A DNA stretch of 64,000 bases from Pseudodesulfovibrio hydrargyri (GCF_001874525.1 NZ_LKAQ01000004.1:1-64000), one strand, 5' to 3'; positions 29,373 to 39,142 are shown, numbered from the stretch's first letter. Notes: generated from the sequence alone by a model not told the origin. Numbers and translations are program-made.

Positions 29373-30032
29373 ATGTTCGATATTACCATCATTACCCAGT
29401 ACTACCCGCTGTTCCTCAAGGGATTGCTGAACACCGTGCTCATCTGCGCGGCGGGCCTCGCCCTGGGCATGGCCTGGGGCCTCGCGCTCTATTCCATCGG
29501 CAACTCGCGCCTGGCGATCCCGCGCGCCCTGTACCGTGGCTACGTCAACCTCTTCCGGGGCACGCCGCTGCTGGTCCAACTCTTCCTGCTCTTCTACGGG
29601 GGCCCCTATTTCGGCCTGAATCTCTCAGCCATCGCCACCGGCATCCTCGGCCTGACCCTTTACGGAGCGGCCTACTTCGCCGAGATCTACCGCGCCGGGT
29701 TCCAGAACATCCCGGCCGGCCAGATCGAGGCCGCCCAGGACCTCGGCATGAGTCCCCTGCAGACCATGCTGCACGTCCAGATTCCCCAGATGCTGACCCT
29801 GATCATCCCGTCGGTCATCAACCAGACCATCCTGATCATCAAGGAGTCCGCCATCCTGTCCATCATCACCGTGCCGGAAGTGACCACCGCCGCGGTGAAG
29901 ATATCCACCGAGACCTTTTCCATCGTTGAACCGTACGTCGTCCTCGCCGGGGCGTACTGGCTCATCGTCACCGCCGTCTCCAGAGGCGGCCAACTCTGGG
30001 AGCGCCGCCAGATGCGCTACATCTCCAGATAA
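29373..30032 (+). CDS. ABC transporter permease, polar amino acid type (2)
   Basis: A 219-residue HisMQ-type permease with FRGTPLLVQLFLLFYGGPYF and the EAA loop QIEAAQDLGMSPLQ. AGGAGG lies just before the ATG, 10 bases after the preceding gene. Two distinct permeases in tandem are usual for importers of arginine-like substrates. Confidence 0.92.
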   Translation: MFDITIITQYYPLFLKGLLNTVLICAAGLALGMAWGLALYSIGNSRLAIPRALYRGYVNLFRGTPLLVQLFLLFYGGPYFGLNLSAIATGILGLTLYGAAYFAEIYRAGFQNIPAGQIEAAQDLGMSPLQTMLHVQIPQMLTLIIPSVINQTILIIKESAILSIITVPEVTTAAVKISTETFSIVEPYVVLAGAYWLIVTAVSRGGQLWERRQMRYISR

Positions 30033-30056
30033 ACCACCCAGCAGAGGACGAATCGC

Positions 30057-30851
30057 ATGCCTGTTTCCGACAATACCGCCGTCAGCCTCATCAATCTTTG
30101 GAAATCGTTCGGCGAGCATACCGTGCTCAAGGGCGTGGACCTGACCGTCAAGAACGGCCAGGTGGTCTGCCTCATCGGCGGCTCCGGCTCCGGCAAATCC
30201 ACCATGCTCCGCTGCATCAACGGCCTGGAATCCTTCGACGACGGCAAGATCGCCATCGCAGGGCAGATGTTCAGCGCCACGGGCCAGGAAAAGATCGCGC
30301 ACCACAACCTGGACTCGGCGCGCCAGTCCGCCCTGAAGAAGATCTGCATGGTCTTCCAGCAGTTCAACCTGTGGCCGCACATGACCGTGCTCAAAAACGT
30401 CATGGCCCCCCTGCAACTGGTCAGGAAGATGGGCCGCAAGGAGGCCGAGGCGCGGGCCCTGGTCGTCCTGGACAAGGTCGGCATGGCGGACAAGAAGGAC
30501 ATGTATCCCGGCAGCCTGTCCGGCGGGCAGCAACAGCGGGTGGCCATCGCCCGGTCCCTGGGCATGGATCCGTCGATCATGCTCTTCGACGAGCCCACCT
30601 CGGCCCTGGACCCGGAACTGGTCGGCGAGGTCCTGAGCGTCATGCGCGAACTTGCTAAGGAAGGAATGACGATGGTAGTCGTAACCCATGAGATGGGCTT
30701 CGCCTCCCAGGTGGCCGACAAGGTCGTCTTCCTGGCCGACGGCCAGATCGAGGAAAGCGGCGCCCCCGACCAGCTGTTTAGCCAGCCCAAGAGCGACAAG
30801 CTCGCGGCATTCCTCAAGACCTGGTCCGAACGCAACGGGACCCTGAACTGA
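30057..30851 (+). CDS. ABC transporter ATPase, polar amino acid type
   Basis: A 264-residue ATPase. Walker [10 protein letters not shown] near residue 41, Q-loop [13 protein letters not shown], signature [15 protein letters not shown], Walker [13 protein letters not shown], and switch VTHEMGFA are intact. It powers the two permeases upstream and ends one base before the LysR start. Confidence 0.95.
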   Translation: MPVSDNTAVSLINLWKSFGEHTVLKGVDLTVKNGQVVCLIGGSGSGKSTMLRCINGLESFDDGKIAIAGQMFSATGQEKIAHHNLDSARQSALKKICMVFQQFNLWPHMTVLKNVMAPLQLVRKMGRKEAEARALVVLDKVGMADKKDMYPGSLSGGQQQRVAIARSLGMDPSIMLFDEPTSALDPELVGEVLSVMRELAKEGMTMVVVTHEMGFASQVADKVVFLADGQIEESGAPDQLFSQPKSDKLAAFLKTWSERNGTLN

Positions 30852-30852
30852 C

Positions 30853-31764
30853 ATGAAGCAACTGCCCAACCTCGACAGCCTCAGGTTCTTCGCCATCGCG
30901 GCCAAGCACCTCAACTTCACCAGGGCTGCGCGGGAAATGGGCATTTCCCAGAGCGCCATGAGCCAGCAGATCGCCAGGCTGGAAGAGGCCGTCGGCTTCA
31001 AGCTTTTCCACCGCCAGGCCCGGGGATTGACCCTGACGGGCAAGGGGGAACGGCTGCTGAACGCGGTCCGCGACGGACTGGGGCGCATCGAGCACACCCT
31101 GCGGGAACTGGACGATTCCAGTCCGCGCGAAGTCATGACCGTGCGCACCCTGCCCTCCATCGCCATGCGCTGGCTCATGCCCAGGGTCAAGCAGTTCCGC
31201 GAGTTCGCCCCGGAACTCAGCTTCCGGGTGGAGGCCGAGATAGCCCTGCCCGATTTTCTCAACGACTCCGTGGACGTGGCCATCATCTACGGCAAGACGG
31301 ACCATCCCGAATGGGACCAGACCTTCATGTTCAACGACGCGATCATCCCGGTCTGCGCGCCGTCCTTCCTCGAGGAGCACCCCATCAAGACCCCGGCCGA
31401 CCTCGAGGGCAAGCACCTGATGCACGACTCCGTTCCCCACGGCATATACAGCACCAACTGGGACGACTGGTTCGCCCGTCTGGGCATGAGCCCGCCCAAG
31501 TACGGGCAGGGGCTCTCCTTCAGCACCGCCTACATGGTCAGCCAAAGCGCCATCACCGGACAGGGCGTGGCCCTGACCCGCTTCTCCCTGGTGGCGGACG
31601 AACTCGAGAACGGCAGCCTGGTCCGGCTGTTCGACCATGTGATCTTCGAGGACGGCTTCTACGTGGCCTGCCCGAAGTCCTCGCTCAAACGCATCGCCAT
31701 CCAGCGCTTCTACGAGTGGATCGTCCATGAATCCGCCGTGTTCAAAGAGCGTATGCGCTTCTAG
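30853..31764 (+). CDS. LysR-family regulator (GcvA-like)
   Basis: A 303-residue regulator. Residues 1-65 are the LysR winged helix (LNFTRAAREMGISQSAMSQQIARLEEAVG), followed by an effector domain with an RTLPSIAMRWLMPRVKQF segment as in the GcvA branch. It is the last gene of the importer operon and lies upstream of the aminotransferase operon. It is well placed to sense an intermediate of guanidino-compound degradation. A palindrome suited to such a regulator lies at 31806. Confidence 0.85.
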   Translation: MKQLPNLDSLRFFAIAAKHLNFTRAAREMGISQSAMSQQIARLEEAVGFKLFHRQARGLTLTGKGERLLNAVRDGLGRIEHTLRELDDSSPREVMTVRTLPSIAMRWLMPRVKQFREFAPELSFRVEAEIALPDFLNDSVDVAIIYGKTDHPEWDQTFMFNDAIIPVCAPSFLEEHPIKTPADLEGKHLMHDSVPHGIYSTNWDDWFARLGMSPPKYGQGLSFSTAYMVSQSAITGQGVALTRFSLVADELENGSLVRLFDHVIFEDGFYVACPKSSLKRIAIQRFYEWIVHESAVFKERMRF

Positions 31765-32132
31765 CCCGCCCTTCGTCCAACCCATCCTTCGCCCGCGACG
31801 CCCGCTGACATTAATGTCAAACATCGACAGGATGTTGCGGTTTTCCGCAAATACCGATGCCCAGACATCAAGCGGGCCGATCAAGACATTAGGGCATATT
31901 ATCGGCACCCCCCCGGCAACCCCGGCCAGCCCCGAAAAACGCGGTGGCTGAGCGGAACCTTCTGATATAAAATTACAATTATCTCAGAATATTAATCGCA
32001 CTTCCGACAAACACGCGGCCCATCCCCCTCCGCCGGGCAGGCGTGCCCCTTGCAGCAGGTACGCATGCGCCCGGCAATAACCGATTCTAATGGCGGCCGG
32101 ACGCAAATCAAACAAAAAGGTAGGAGACCCGA
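31765..32132. promoter_or_regulatory. Control region of the aminotransferase operon
   Basis: About 370 bases without a gene. Three palindromes follow each other: TGACATTAATGTCA (31806-31819, perfect), AACATC-N5-GATGTT (31820-31836) and GCGG-TTTT-CCGC (31837-31848). An AT-rich stretch around 31965-32000 may hold the promoter. GTAGGAG precedes the next ATG. Confidence 0.5.
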
Positions 32133-33452
32133 ATGTCTGAAGCATATGATAACGACCGGTCCTATGTCCTCCACTCCTGGTCGGTCCAGGGCAAACTTTC
32201 CCCCAAGGTGATCACCAGGGGCGACGGCGTGTTCTTCTGGGACGAAAACGGCAAGCGCTACTACGACCTGGGCGCGCAGCTGGTGAACCTGAACATCGGG
32301 CACCAGCACCCCAAGGTGGTCCAGGCCATCAAGGACCAGGCGGACAAGCTGAGCTACGTGGCCCCGCAGTTCGCCGAGGAGATGCGCGGCAAGCTGGCCA
32401 AGCGGATCATAGAGCTGCTGCCCGAGGAATTCGGCAAGTGCTTCTTCACCCTGGGCGGCGCGGACTCCAACGAAAACGCCATCAAGATCGCCCGCGCCTT
32501 CACCGGCAAGAACAAGATCATCACCCGCTTCCGTTCCTACCACGGGGCCACCTACGGGGCCATCGCCCTGACCGGGGACCCGCGCAGGCCTCCGGTGGAA
32601 CCGGCCATGCCCGGCGTGATCCACTGTTTCGATCCCTATTGCTACCGCTGCACTTTCGGCCAGAAGCCGGAATCCTGCGGCATGCAGTGCGCGGAGCACA
32701 TCCGGGAAATCATCCAATACGAGACCCCGGAGACCGTGGCCGCCGTGATGATGGAATCCGTGACCGGTTCCAACGGCATCCTGGTGCCGCCCAAGGGGTA
32801 CATGGAACGGGTGCGCGAGATCTGTGACGAGTTCGGCATCCTGCTCATCTGCGACGAGGTCATGACCGGCTTCGGGCGTACGGGCAAGTGGTTTGGATTC
32901 CAGAACTTCGACATCGTGCCGGACATCGTCACCATGGCCAAGGGCGTCAACTCAGGCTACGTCCCGCTGGGCGTGGTCGCGGTCCAAAAAAAGATCGCCG
33001 ACTTCTTTGACGACGCCATGCTCTATTGCGGCCTGACCTATTCCGGCCACCCGGTATCCTGCGCCGCGGCCCTGGCCTGCCTGGACGCCTATGAGGAGGA
33101 AGGGCACATCGACAACGCGGCCAGGCTCGCTCCGGTCCAGGCCGAACTGCTGGAGGGGCTCAAGGCCAAACATCCCCTGGTCGGCGACGTCCGTTCCATC
33201 GGCCTGTTCAGCGTCATGGAGATGGTCAAGGACCGCGAGACCCGCGAGCCGCTCTCCCCGTGGAACGGAGCGCCGGGCCTCATGGCCGAGATATCCAGGC
33301 GCTTCGACGAAAAGGGACTGTCCGTCTTCGTGCGCTGGAACTACATCTTCCTGACCCCGCCCGTGATCATCACCGAGGAACAGCTTCGCGACGCCATCGC
33401 CCTCATGGACGAATGCCTGACCGAAGCGGAAAAAGTCATCCTGGACGTTTAA
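32133..33452 (+). CDS. Class III aminotransferase, taurine:2-oxoglutarate transaminase-like
   Basis: A 439-residue PLP enzyme. The PLP-lysine is in TMAKGVNSGYVPLG, and ICDEVMTGFGRTG holds the cofactor aspartate. Within class III it carries features I associate with the taurine transaminase (Toa) group: NIGHQHPKVV, FFTLGGADSNENAIKIAR, and the cysteine-bearing insertion FDPYCYRCTFGQKPESC. It would convert a terminal amine to an aldehyde. Directly followed (10 bases) by an alcohol dehydrogenase, it suggests amine to aldehyde to alcohol conversion, such as taurine to sulfoacetaldehyde to isethionate, or GABA to 4-hydroxybutyrate. Many such proteins are only annotated as aspartate aminotransferase family, so substrate is inferred. 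Confidence 0.8.
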   Translation: MSEAYDNDRSYVLHSWSVQGKLSPKVITRGDGVFFWDENGKRYYDLGAQLVNLNIGHQHPKVVQAIKDQADKLSYVAPQFAEEMRGKLAKRIIELLPEEFGKCFFTLGGADSNENAIKIARAFTGKNKIITRFRSYHGATYGAIALTGDPRRPPVEPAMPGVIHCFDPYCYRCTFGQKPESCGMQCAEHIREIIQYETPETVAAVMMESVTGSNGILVPPKGYMERVREICDEFGILLICDEVMTGFGRTGKWFGFQNFDIVPDIVTMAKGVNSGYVPLGVVAVQKKIADFFDDAMLYCGLTYSGHPVSCAAALACLDAYEEEGHIDNAARLAPVQAELLEGLKAKHPLVGDVRSIGLFSVMEMVKDRETREPLSPWNGAPGLMAEISRRFDEKGLSVFVRWNYIFLTPPVIITEEQLRDAIALMDECLTEAEKVILDV

Positions 33453-33462
33453 GGGAGGAACA

Positions 33463-34611
33463 ATGAGCGTAACCTACTTCCAATCCCCTTCCCGGATCGT
33501 GTCCGGACCGGGCGCCGTGGCCCAGGCGGGCCCCGAGTCCGCCCGTTTCGGGAGCCGGGCCCTGATCGTGACCGGACGCGGCTCGTCCCGGAAATCCGGT
33601 GCGCTGGACGCGGTCGCCAAGTCCCTGGAGGGCGCGGGCGTGACCCCGGTCGTCTTCGACCAGGTGCCGTCCGACCCGGACATGCTCACCGTCGAGAACG
33701 GCGCGATCATCGCCAGAAAGGAAGGGTGCGACGTGATCGTGGCCCTGGGTGGAGGCAGCCCCATGGACGCGGCCAAAGGCATCTCCGTGGTCCTGGGCAA
33801 CAACGCCCCGGTCGGCGACTTCGAATTCAGGCAGCCCGAGAGACAGGGCCCGCCGATCATCGCCATCCCGACTACGGCCGGGACCGGCAGCGAGATCACC
33901 CGCATCTCGATCATCACCGACACCGAACGCAAGGTCAAAATGGTCCTCCAGGGACCGACCCTGATCCCCACGGTGGCCATTCTGGACCCGGAACTGACCT
34001 ATTCCGTGCCGCCGGACTTCACAGCGGCCACGGGCATGGATGCCCTGACCCACGCGGTGGAAGCGTACCTCTCCTCTTTGGCCACCCCGCTGACGGACAT
34101 CCACGCCCTGGCCGCAATCCGGCTCATCGCGGAAGCGCTGATCCCGGCCACGCTCAACGGCAAGAACGCCGAAGCGCGGGAAAAGATGCTCCTGGGCCAG
34201 ATGGAGGCGGGCTACGCCTTCGGCAACGCCTCCACCTGCCTGGTCCACTCCATGTCGCGCCCCCTGGGAGCGCACTTCGGCATCCCGCACGGCAAGGCCA
34301 ACGCCATGCTCCTGGCCACGGTCATGGAGTTCAACCGTCCGGCCGCGCCCGAACGGTTCGCCCGTCTGGCCGAAGCCCTGGGCGAAAACATCGAGGGCCT
34401 CGGTTCCCGCGAGGCCGGAATGGCCGCCGTGAACGCCCTCCAGGCCATATTCGAGGAAACCGGCCTGCCCGCCAGGCTGTCGGACTGGGGCGTGAGCGAA
34501 AAGGACCTCGGCCGGTTGGCCGAGGACGCGCATGCCAGCGGCTCCACGGCCCTGAACTGCCGGATTCCCACCGTGGAGCAGATCCGCGCCCTGTACGAAG
34601 CGATACTCTAA
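33463..34611 (+). CDS. Iron-containing-type alcohol dehydrogenase (aldehyde reductase)
   Basis: A 382-residue group III dehydrogenase. Seen: GGGSPMDAAKG nucleotide loop near residue 94, IPTTAGTGSEITRI, the metal motif GMDALTHAVEAY and VHSMSRPLGAHFGIPHG. The four classical metal ligands are present, while the His usually found in the AHPLGA segment is Arg. GGGAGG precedes the ATG. Operon position after the aminotransferase makes reduction of the resulting aldehyde the likely role; sulfoacetaldehyde reductase (SarD) of sulfite-reducing gut bacteria belongs to the same family. Confidence 0.85.
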   Translation: MSVTYFQSPSRIVSGPGAVAQAGPESARFGSRALIVTGRGSSRKSGALDAVAKSLEGAGVTPVVFDQVPSDPDMLTVENGAIIARKEGCDVIVALGGGSPMDAAKGISVVLGNNAPVGDFEFRQPERQGPPIIAIPTTAGTGSEITRISIITDTERKVKMVLQGPTLIPTVAILDPELTYSVPPDFTAATGMDALTHAVEAYLSSLATPLTDIHALAAIRLIAEALIPATLNGKNAEAREKMLLGQMEAGYAFGNASTCLVHSMSRPLGAHFGIPHGKANAMLLATVMEFNRPAAPERFARLAEALGENIEGLGSREAGMAAVNALQAIFEETGLPARLSDWGVSEKDLGRLAEDAHASGSTALNCRIPTVEQIRALYEAIL

Positions 34612-34616
34612 ACCGG

Positions 34617-34650
34617 ACGTTCCCTGCCGCGAAACCGCGGCAGGGAACGT
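34617..34650 (+). terminator. Strong hairpin after the aminotransferase operon
   Basis: ACGTTCCCTGCCGCG-AAAC-CGCGGCAGGGAACGT, 15 perfect base pairs with a 4-base loop. No T-run follows, so it may act as a transcript-end stabiliser or a non-classical terminator. Confidence 0.65.
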
Positions 34651-35001
34651 CTCCCGGCGGTTTCGCCGGCTACAAAACAGTAGATAGTAACAATAACCGT
34701 CTAAAACCGCCGTAATCTTGAAGCAATAAGACACAGAGATTAACTCTTTTGTCACATATTGACCCTCAAATGTGTCGAAAATGAAAAGAAAAGCGGATTC
34801 ATGGCTGCCCCCCGCCCGGCCTCTTTCCGGCAAGGGGCGCATAAGAATGCGCCATTCCTCACTTCCCGTTTTCTCAAGGGTCCAAACACATGTTTGGCAT
34901 AACAATTGATAACAGGTTCATATTCCCCGGAGAAACGCAACGGGGACCATCGAGAGAAACTGCATCAATCATCTAATGTCCCAGTAGAGGAGATTGTTCC
35001 C
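34651..35001. promoter_or_regulatory. Control region of the urea transporter/urease operon
   Basis: Gene-free. It holds CACAT(A)TTGA-CCC-TCAAATGTG (34753-34774), hairpin GGCGCAT-AAGA-ATGCGCC (34836-34853) and the palindrome CCAAACA-CA-TGTTTGG (34882-34897). A TTGGCAT/TTGAT pair just after the last is only a poor match to a sigma-54 promoter. GAGGAG precedes urtA. Confidence 0.45.
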
Positions 35002-36297
35002 ATGAAAAAACGTCTGTTGTCCCTGATTCTCAGCTTCGCCTTAGCACTCACCGCCTTTGCCGGTGCGGCCAACGCGGCCGACACCATCAAGGTCGGCATC
35101 CTGCACTCCCTGTCCGGCACCATGGCCATCAGCGAGACTTCGCTCAAGGACGTGGCCCTGATGACCATCGACGAAATCAACGCCAAGGGCGGCCTGCTGG
35201 GCAAGAAGCTCGAGCCCGTGGTCGTGGACCCGGCCTCCAACTGGCCCCTGTTCGCGGAAAAGGCGCGCGAACTGATCGAAAAGGACAAGGTAGCCGTGGT
35301 CTTCGGCTGCTGGACCTCCGTGTCCCGCAAGTCCGTCCTGCCGGTCTTCGAGGAACTCAACGGCCTGCTCTTCTACCCCGTCCAGTACGAGGGTGAGGAA
35401 TGTTCCTACAACGTCTTCTATACCGGCGCGGCCCCGAACCAGCAGGCCATCCCCGCGGTGGAATACCTGATGAGCGAGGACGGCGGCGCGGCCAAGCGCT
35501 TCGTGCTGCTGGGCACCGACTACGTCTACCCCCGGACCACCAACAAGATTCTGCGCGCCTTCCTGCACTCCAAGGGCGTGAAGGACGAGGACATCCTGGA
35601 GAAGTACACCCCGTTCGGGCACAGCGACTACCAGACCATCATCGCCGACATCAAAAAATTCGCCGCCGCCAAACCCACCTGCATCATTTCCACCATCAAC
35701 GGCGATTCCAACGTGCCCTTCTACAAGGAACTGGCCAACCAGGGCATCAAGGCCGAGGACATCCCCTGCGTGGCCTTCTCCGTGGGTGAGGAGGAACTGC
35801 GCGGCATCGACACCAAGCCGCTGGTCGGCCACCTGGCCGCATGGAACTACTTCATGTCCATGGACAACCCGACCAACAAGGAATTCGTCAAGAAATGGAA
35901 GGACTACGTCAAGAAGAACAACCTGCCCGGCGGTGACAAGCGCGTGACCAACGACCCCATGGAAGCCACCTACATCGGCATCAAGATGTGGTCCCAGGCC
36001 GTGCTCCAGGCCGGCACCACCGACGTGGACGCCGTGCGCCAGGCCATGGGCAACCAGGCGGTCAAGTCCCCGTCCGGCTACACCATCACCATGGACCCGA
36101 AGAACCATCACCTGCACAAGCCGGTCGTCATCGGCGAGGTCAACGAGGAAGGCCAGTTCGACATCGTCTGGCAGACCGACGGCCCCATCCGCGCCCAGGC
36201 CTGGAGCAAGTATCTGCCCGACTCCGCCAAGAAGGTCGCCGACTGGACCTACCCCAACGTCTGCGGCAACTGCACCAGCCCCAAGTACTCCGACTAG
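35002..36297 (+). CDS. urtA: Urea ABC transporter substrate-binding protein
   Basis: A 431-residue periplasmic binding protein of the branched-chain amino acid/amide (HAAT) family. A signal peptide (MKKRLLSLILSFALALTAFA, cut near ANA) is followed by KVGILHSLSGTMAISETSLKD, typical of UrtA, and VVFGCWTSVSRKSVLPVFEE and FYPVQYEGEECS, which are strongly conserved in urea-binding members. The ATG at 35002 has GAGGAG 9 bases before it. First gene of a twelve-gene run urtABCDE-ureDABCEFG. Confidence 0.95.
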   Translation: MKKRLLSLILSFALALTAFAGAANAADTIKVGILHSLSGTMAISETSLKDVALMTIDEINAKGGLLGKKLEPVVVDPASNWPLFAEKARELIEKDKVAVVFGCWTSVSRKSVLPVFEELNGLLFYPVQYEGEECSYNVFYTGAAPNQQAIPAVEYLMSEDGGAAKRFVLLGTDYVYPRTTNKILRAFLHSKGVKDEDILEKYTPFGHSDYQTIIADIKKFAAAKPTCIISTINGDSNVPFYKELANQGIKAEDIPCVAFSVGEEELRGIDTKPLVGHLAAWNYFMSMDNPTNKEFVKKWKDYVKKNNLPGGDKRVTNDPMEATYIGIKMWSQAVLQAGTTDVDAVRQAMGNQAVKSPSGYTITMDPKNHHLHKPVVIGEVNEEGQFDIVWQTDGPIRAQAWSKYLPDSAKKVADWTYPNVCGNCTSPKYSD

Positions 36298-36363
36298 CCA
36301 CCACGTAACCAACGGAGCGCCCGGCCCGGGCCGGGCGCTCCCTCCTCATATCGAGCCATCCCC

Positions 36364-37983
36364 ATGAAACGTTTTTCCATCGTTCTCACCGTCCTGGCCG
36401 CCATGCTCCTGCTGTCGGCGGGCCCGGTCCGGGCGGCCGCCGACTACGCCGGAGCCGTGAACGACCTCGCCGCCAGCAGCCGGAGCAAGATTTCCCAGGC
36501 CATCGAGTCGCTGCAGGCCATCGGCAACCCCGACGCCCTGGCCGCCCTCGAGGCCCTGCAGGACGGCCGCCTCCACCGGGACGGCGACAGGGCCGTCATC
36601 GAGCCTGAATCCGGCGAGCCCTACTACGCCGAGGACGGCGCCCCCTTTACGGGCGACCTGGAATCCCTGGACACGCCGCGCATCAACAACAAGGTTCGCC
36701 GGGACCTCAAACCGGCCATCGCCGCCTTCCAGCTGACCTCGCCCGACCGCGAAAAACGGCTGCTCGCGGCCTCCCAACTGGCGGACAAGGCCAGCCCCGA
36801 GGCCGAGGACGCCATCCGCACGGCCCTTTCCCGGGAAAAGGACGCCGACGTCAAGGAGGCCCTGCGGGTCGCACTGGCCCTGACCACCCTGCACAGCCCG
36901 GACAAGGCGCGCAGGCTCAAGGCCATCGAGGCCATCGGCGACTCCGGCAACCAGCTGCTCATGAGCAAGCTCACGCCCTTTACCGAAAAGGACGAGAACG
37001 GCGAATACGTGGAAAAGGACCGGGACGTCCTCAAGGCGGCCCTGGACGCGACCACCACCCTGGAGCGAAAGATGATCATGGTCCGCGCCGGGCGAGACCT
37101 GTTCTACGGCATCAGCCTGGGCAGCGTGCTCCTGCTGGCCGCCCTGGGCCTGGCCATCACCTTCGGCCTCATGGGGGTCATCAACATGGCCCACGGCGAG
37201 ATGCTCATGCTCGGGGCCTACTCCACCTACATGGTGCAGGAATTCTTCCTCCGCTATCTGCCCGGCATGACCGGGGGATATCTCATCGTGGCCATCCCCC
37301 TGGCCTTCATGATCCCCTGCGCGGTGGGCATGCTCCTGGAACGGGCCGTCATCCGCTATCTCTACGGGCGGCCGCTGGAGACCCTGCTGGCCACCTGGGG
37401 CATCAGCCTCGGACTGATCCAGACCGTGCGCCTCATCTTCGGCGCGCAAAACGTCGAGGTACGCAACCCGGACTGGCTGTCCGGCGGCTTCCAACTCGCC
37501 GAGGGGCTGATGATCACCTACAACCGGCTGGCCATCATCATCTTCGTCATCCTCGTCGTGGGCCTGGTCTGGTTCCTGCTCAACAAGACCCCGCTGGGGC
37601 TCCAGGTCAGGGCCGTGACCCAGAACCGCTCCACCGCCTCGGCCATGGGCATCTACGCCTCCAAGATCGACATGTGGACCTTCGGCCTGGGCTCCGGCAT
37701 CGCCGGGCTCGGCGGTCTGGCCCTGACCCAGGTCGGCAACGTCGGCCCGGAACTCGGCCAGTCCTACATCGTGGACTCCTTCCTGGTCGTGGTCCTCGGC
37801 GGCGTGGGCAAGCTCGCGGGCACCGTGGTCGGCTCCCTCAGCCTCGGCGTGGTCAACAAGATCCTCGAGCCCTTCACCGGGGCCGTGCTGGGCAAGATCC
37901 TGATGCTGGCGCTGGTCATCCTGTTCATTCAAAAGCGGCCGCAGGGCATCTTCGCCCTCAAGGGCCGCATGATGGAGGACTGA
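36364..37983 (+). CDS. urtB: Urea ABC transporter permease UrtB
   Basis: A 539-residue permease of the LivH type. A signal-like N-terminus and an extra soluble domain of about 230 residues with helical repeat character precede the membrane part (about residue 245 on), a known peculiarity of UrtB. The membrane part has GLAITFGLMGVINMAHGEMLMLGAYS, typical of LivH. It ends one base before urtC. Confidence 0.93.
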   Translation: MKRFSIVLTVLAAMLLLSAGPVRAAADYAGAVNDLAASSRSKISQAIESLQAIGNPDALAALEALQDGRLHRDGDRAVIEPESGEPYYAEDGAPFTGDLESLDTPRINNKVRRDLKPAIAAFQLTSPDREKRLLAASQLADKASPEAEDAIRTALSREKDADVKEALRVALALTTLHSPDKARRLKAIEAIGDSGNQLLMSKLTPFTEKDENGEYVEKDRDVLKAALDATTTLERKMIMVRAGRDLFYGISLGSVLLLAALGLAITFGLMGVINMAHGEMLMLGAYSTYMVQEFFLRYLPGMTGGYLIVAIPLAFMIPCAVGMLLERAVIRYLYGRPLETLLATWGISLGLIQTVRLIFGAQNVEVRNPDWLSGGFQLAEGLMITYNRLAIIIFVILVVGLVWFLLNKTPLGLQVRAVTQNRSTASAMGIYASKIDMWTFGLGSGIAGLGGLALTQVGNVGPELGQSYIVDSFLVVVLGGVGKLAGTVVGSLSLGVVNKILEPFTGAVLGKILMLALVILFIQKRPQGIFALKGRMMED

Positions 37984-37984
37984 C

Positions 37985-39139
37985 ATGAGCAGCCTCGCCA
38001 ACATCCAATCAAAACGTGCCTGGCTCGGCACCCTGGCCGCGGCCCTGCTGTTCCTGGCGGTCATCCCCATCCTGAACCTGTACGTCCCGGAACAATCGCT
38101 GCTGCACGTCCCGGACTACATCATCCAGTTGCTGGGCAAGTTCCTGTGCTACGCGCTCTGCGCCCTGGCCATCGACCTGATCTGGGGCTTCACCGGCATC
38201 CTCAGCCTGGGCCACGGCGTCTTCTTCGCCCTGGGCGGCTACGCCATGGGCATGTACCTCATGCGGGCCATGGCCGGCATGGGCGTCTACAAATCCAACC
38301 TACCGGACTTCATGGTCTTTCTGGACTGGAAGGAACTGCCCTGGTTCTGGCTCGGCTTCGACCACTTCTGGTTCGCCATGCTCATGGTCGTGCTGGTGCC
38401 CGGCGTGTTCGCCTTCATCTTCGGCTTCTTCGCCTTCCGCTCGCGGATCAAGGGCGTGTACCTGTCCATCATCACCCAGGCCCTGACCTACGCCATGATG
38501 CTGCTGTTCTTTCGCAACAACACCGGTTTCGGCGGCAACAACGGGCTGACCGACTTCAAGACCCTGCTCGGCTTCTCGCTGCTGGAACCGTCCACCAAGC
38601 TCGGCCTGTACATGATCAGCGTGGCCGCGGTCCTGCTCGGCTTCCTGGTCTGCCGCTACATCACCAGCTCCAAGCTGGGCAGAGTGCTCACGGCCATCCG
38701 CGACGCCGAATCCCGGGTCATGTTCTCCGGGTACTCCCCGCTGCAGTACAAGCTCTTCGTCTGGACCCTGTCCGCTGTCATGTGCGGCATCGCCGGGGCC
38801 CTGTACGTGCCCCAGGTGGGCATCATCAATCCCAGCGAGATGGCCCCGGCCAACTCCATCGAGATGGTCATCTGGGTCGCCGTGGGCGGCCGGGGGTCCC
38901 TGATGGGCGCCCTGCTCGGAACGGGCATCGTCAACGGCGCCAAGAGCTGGTTCACGGCGGCCGCGCCCGACTACTGGCTCTACTTCCTGGGCGCGCTGTT
39001 CATCGGCACCACCCTCTTCCTGCCCCGGGGCATCGTCGGCATCGCCAACCAGCTCCGGGTGCTACGCAGACGTCTGGCCTCCAAGCACGGATCGGCCTCC
39101 CCGGCCACGCAGGCCAAGACCACCAAGGACGAGGGCTAG
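37985..39139 (+). CDS. urtC: Urea ABC transporter permease UrtC
   Basis: A 384-residue LivM-type permease with about eight to ten membrane helices. DLIWGFTGILSLGHGVFFALGGYAMGMYL is the family signature. A hydrophilic insert after helix 2 and a basic C-terminal tail are typical of UrtC. It pairs with UrtB. Confidence 0.93.
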   Translation: MSSLANIQSKRAWLGTLAAALLFLAVIPILNLYVPEQSLLHVPDYIIQLLGKFLCYALCALAIDLIWGFTGILSLGHGVFFALGGYAMGMYLMRAMAGMGVYKSNLPDFMVFLDWKELPWFWLGFDHFWFAMLMVVLVPGVFAFIFGFFAFRSRIKGVYLSIITQALTYAMMLLFFRNNTGFGGNNGLTDFKTLLGFSLLEPSTKLGLYMISVAAVLLGFLVCRYITSSKLGRVLTAIRDAESRVMFSGYSPLQYKLFVWTLSAVMCGIAGALYVPQVGIINPSEMAPANSIEMVIWVAVGGRGSLMGALLGTGIVNGAKSWFTAAAPDYWLYFLGALFIGTTLFLPRGIVGIANQLRVLRRRLASKHGSASPATQAKTTKDEG

Positions 39140-39142
39140 GCA

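Noticed and set aside
34882..34925. Sigma-54 promoter before urtA
   Set aside because: TTGGCAT-TTGAT spacing is near, but the essential GC of the -12 element is GA, so the match is poor.
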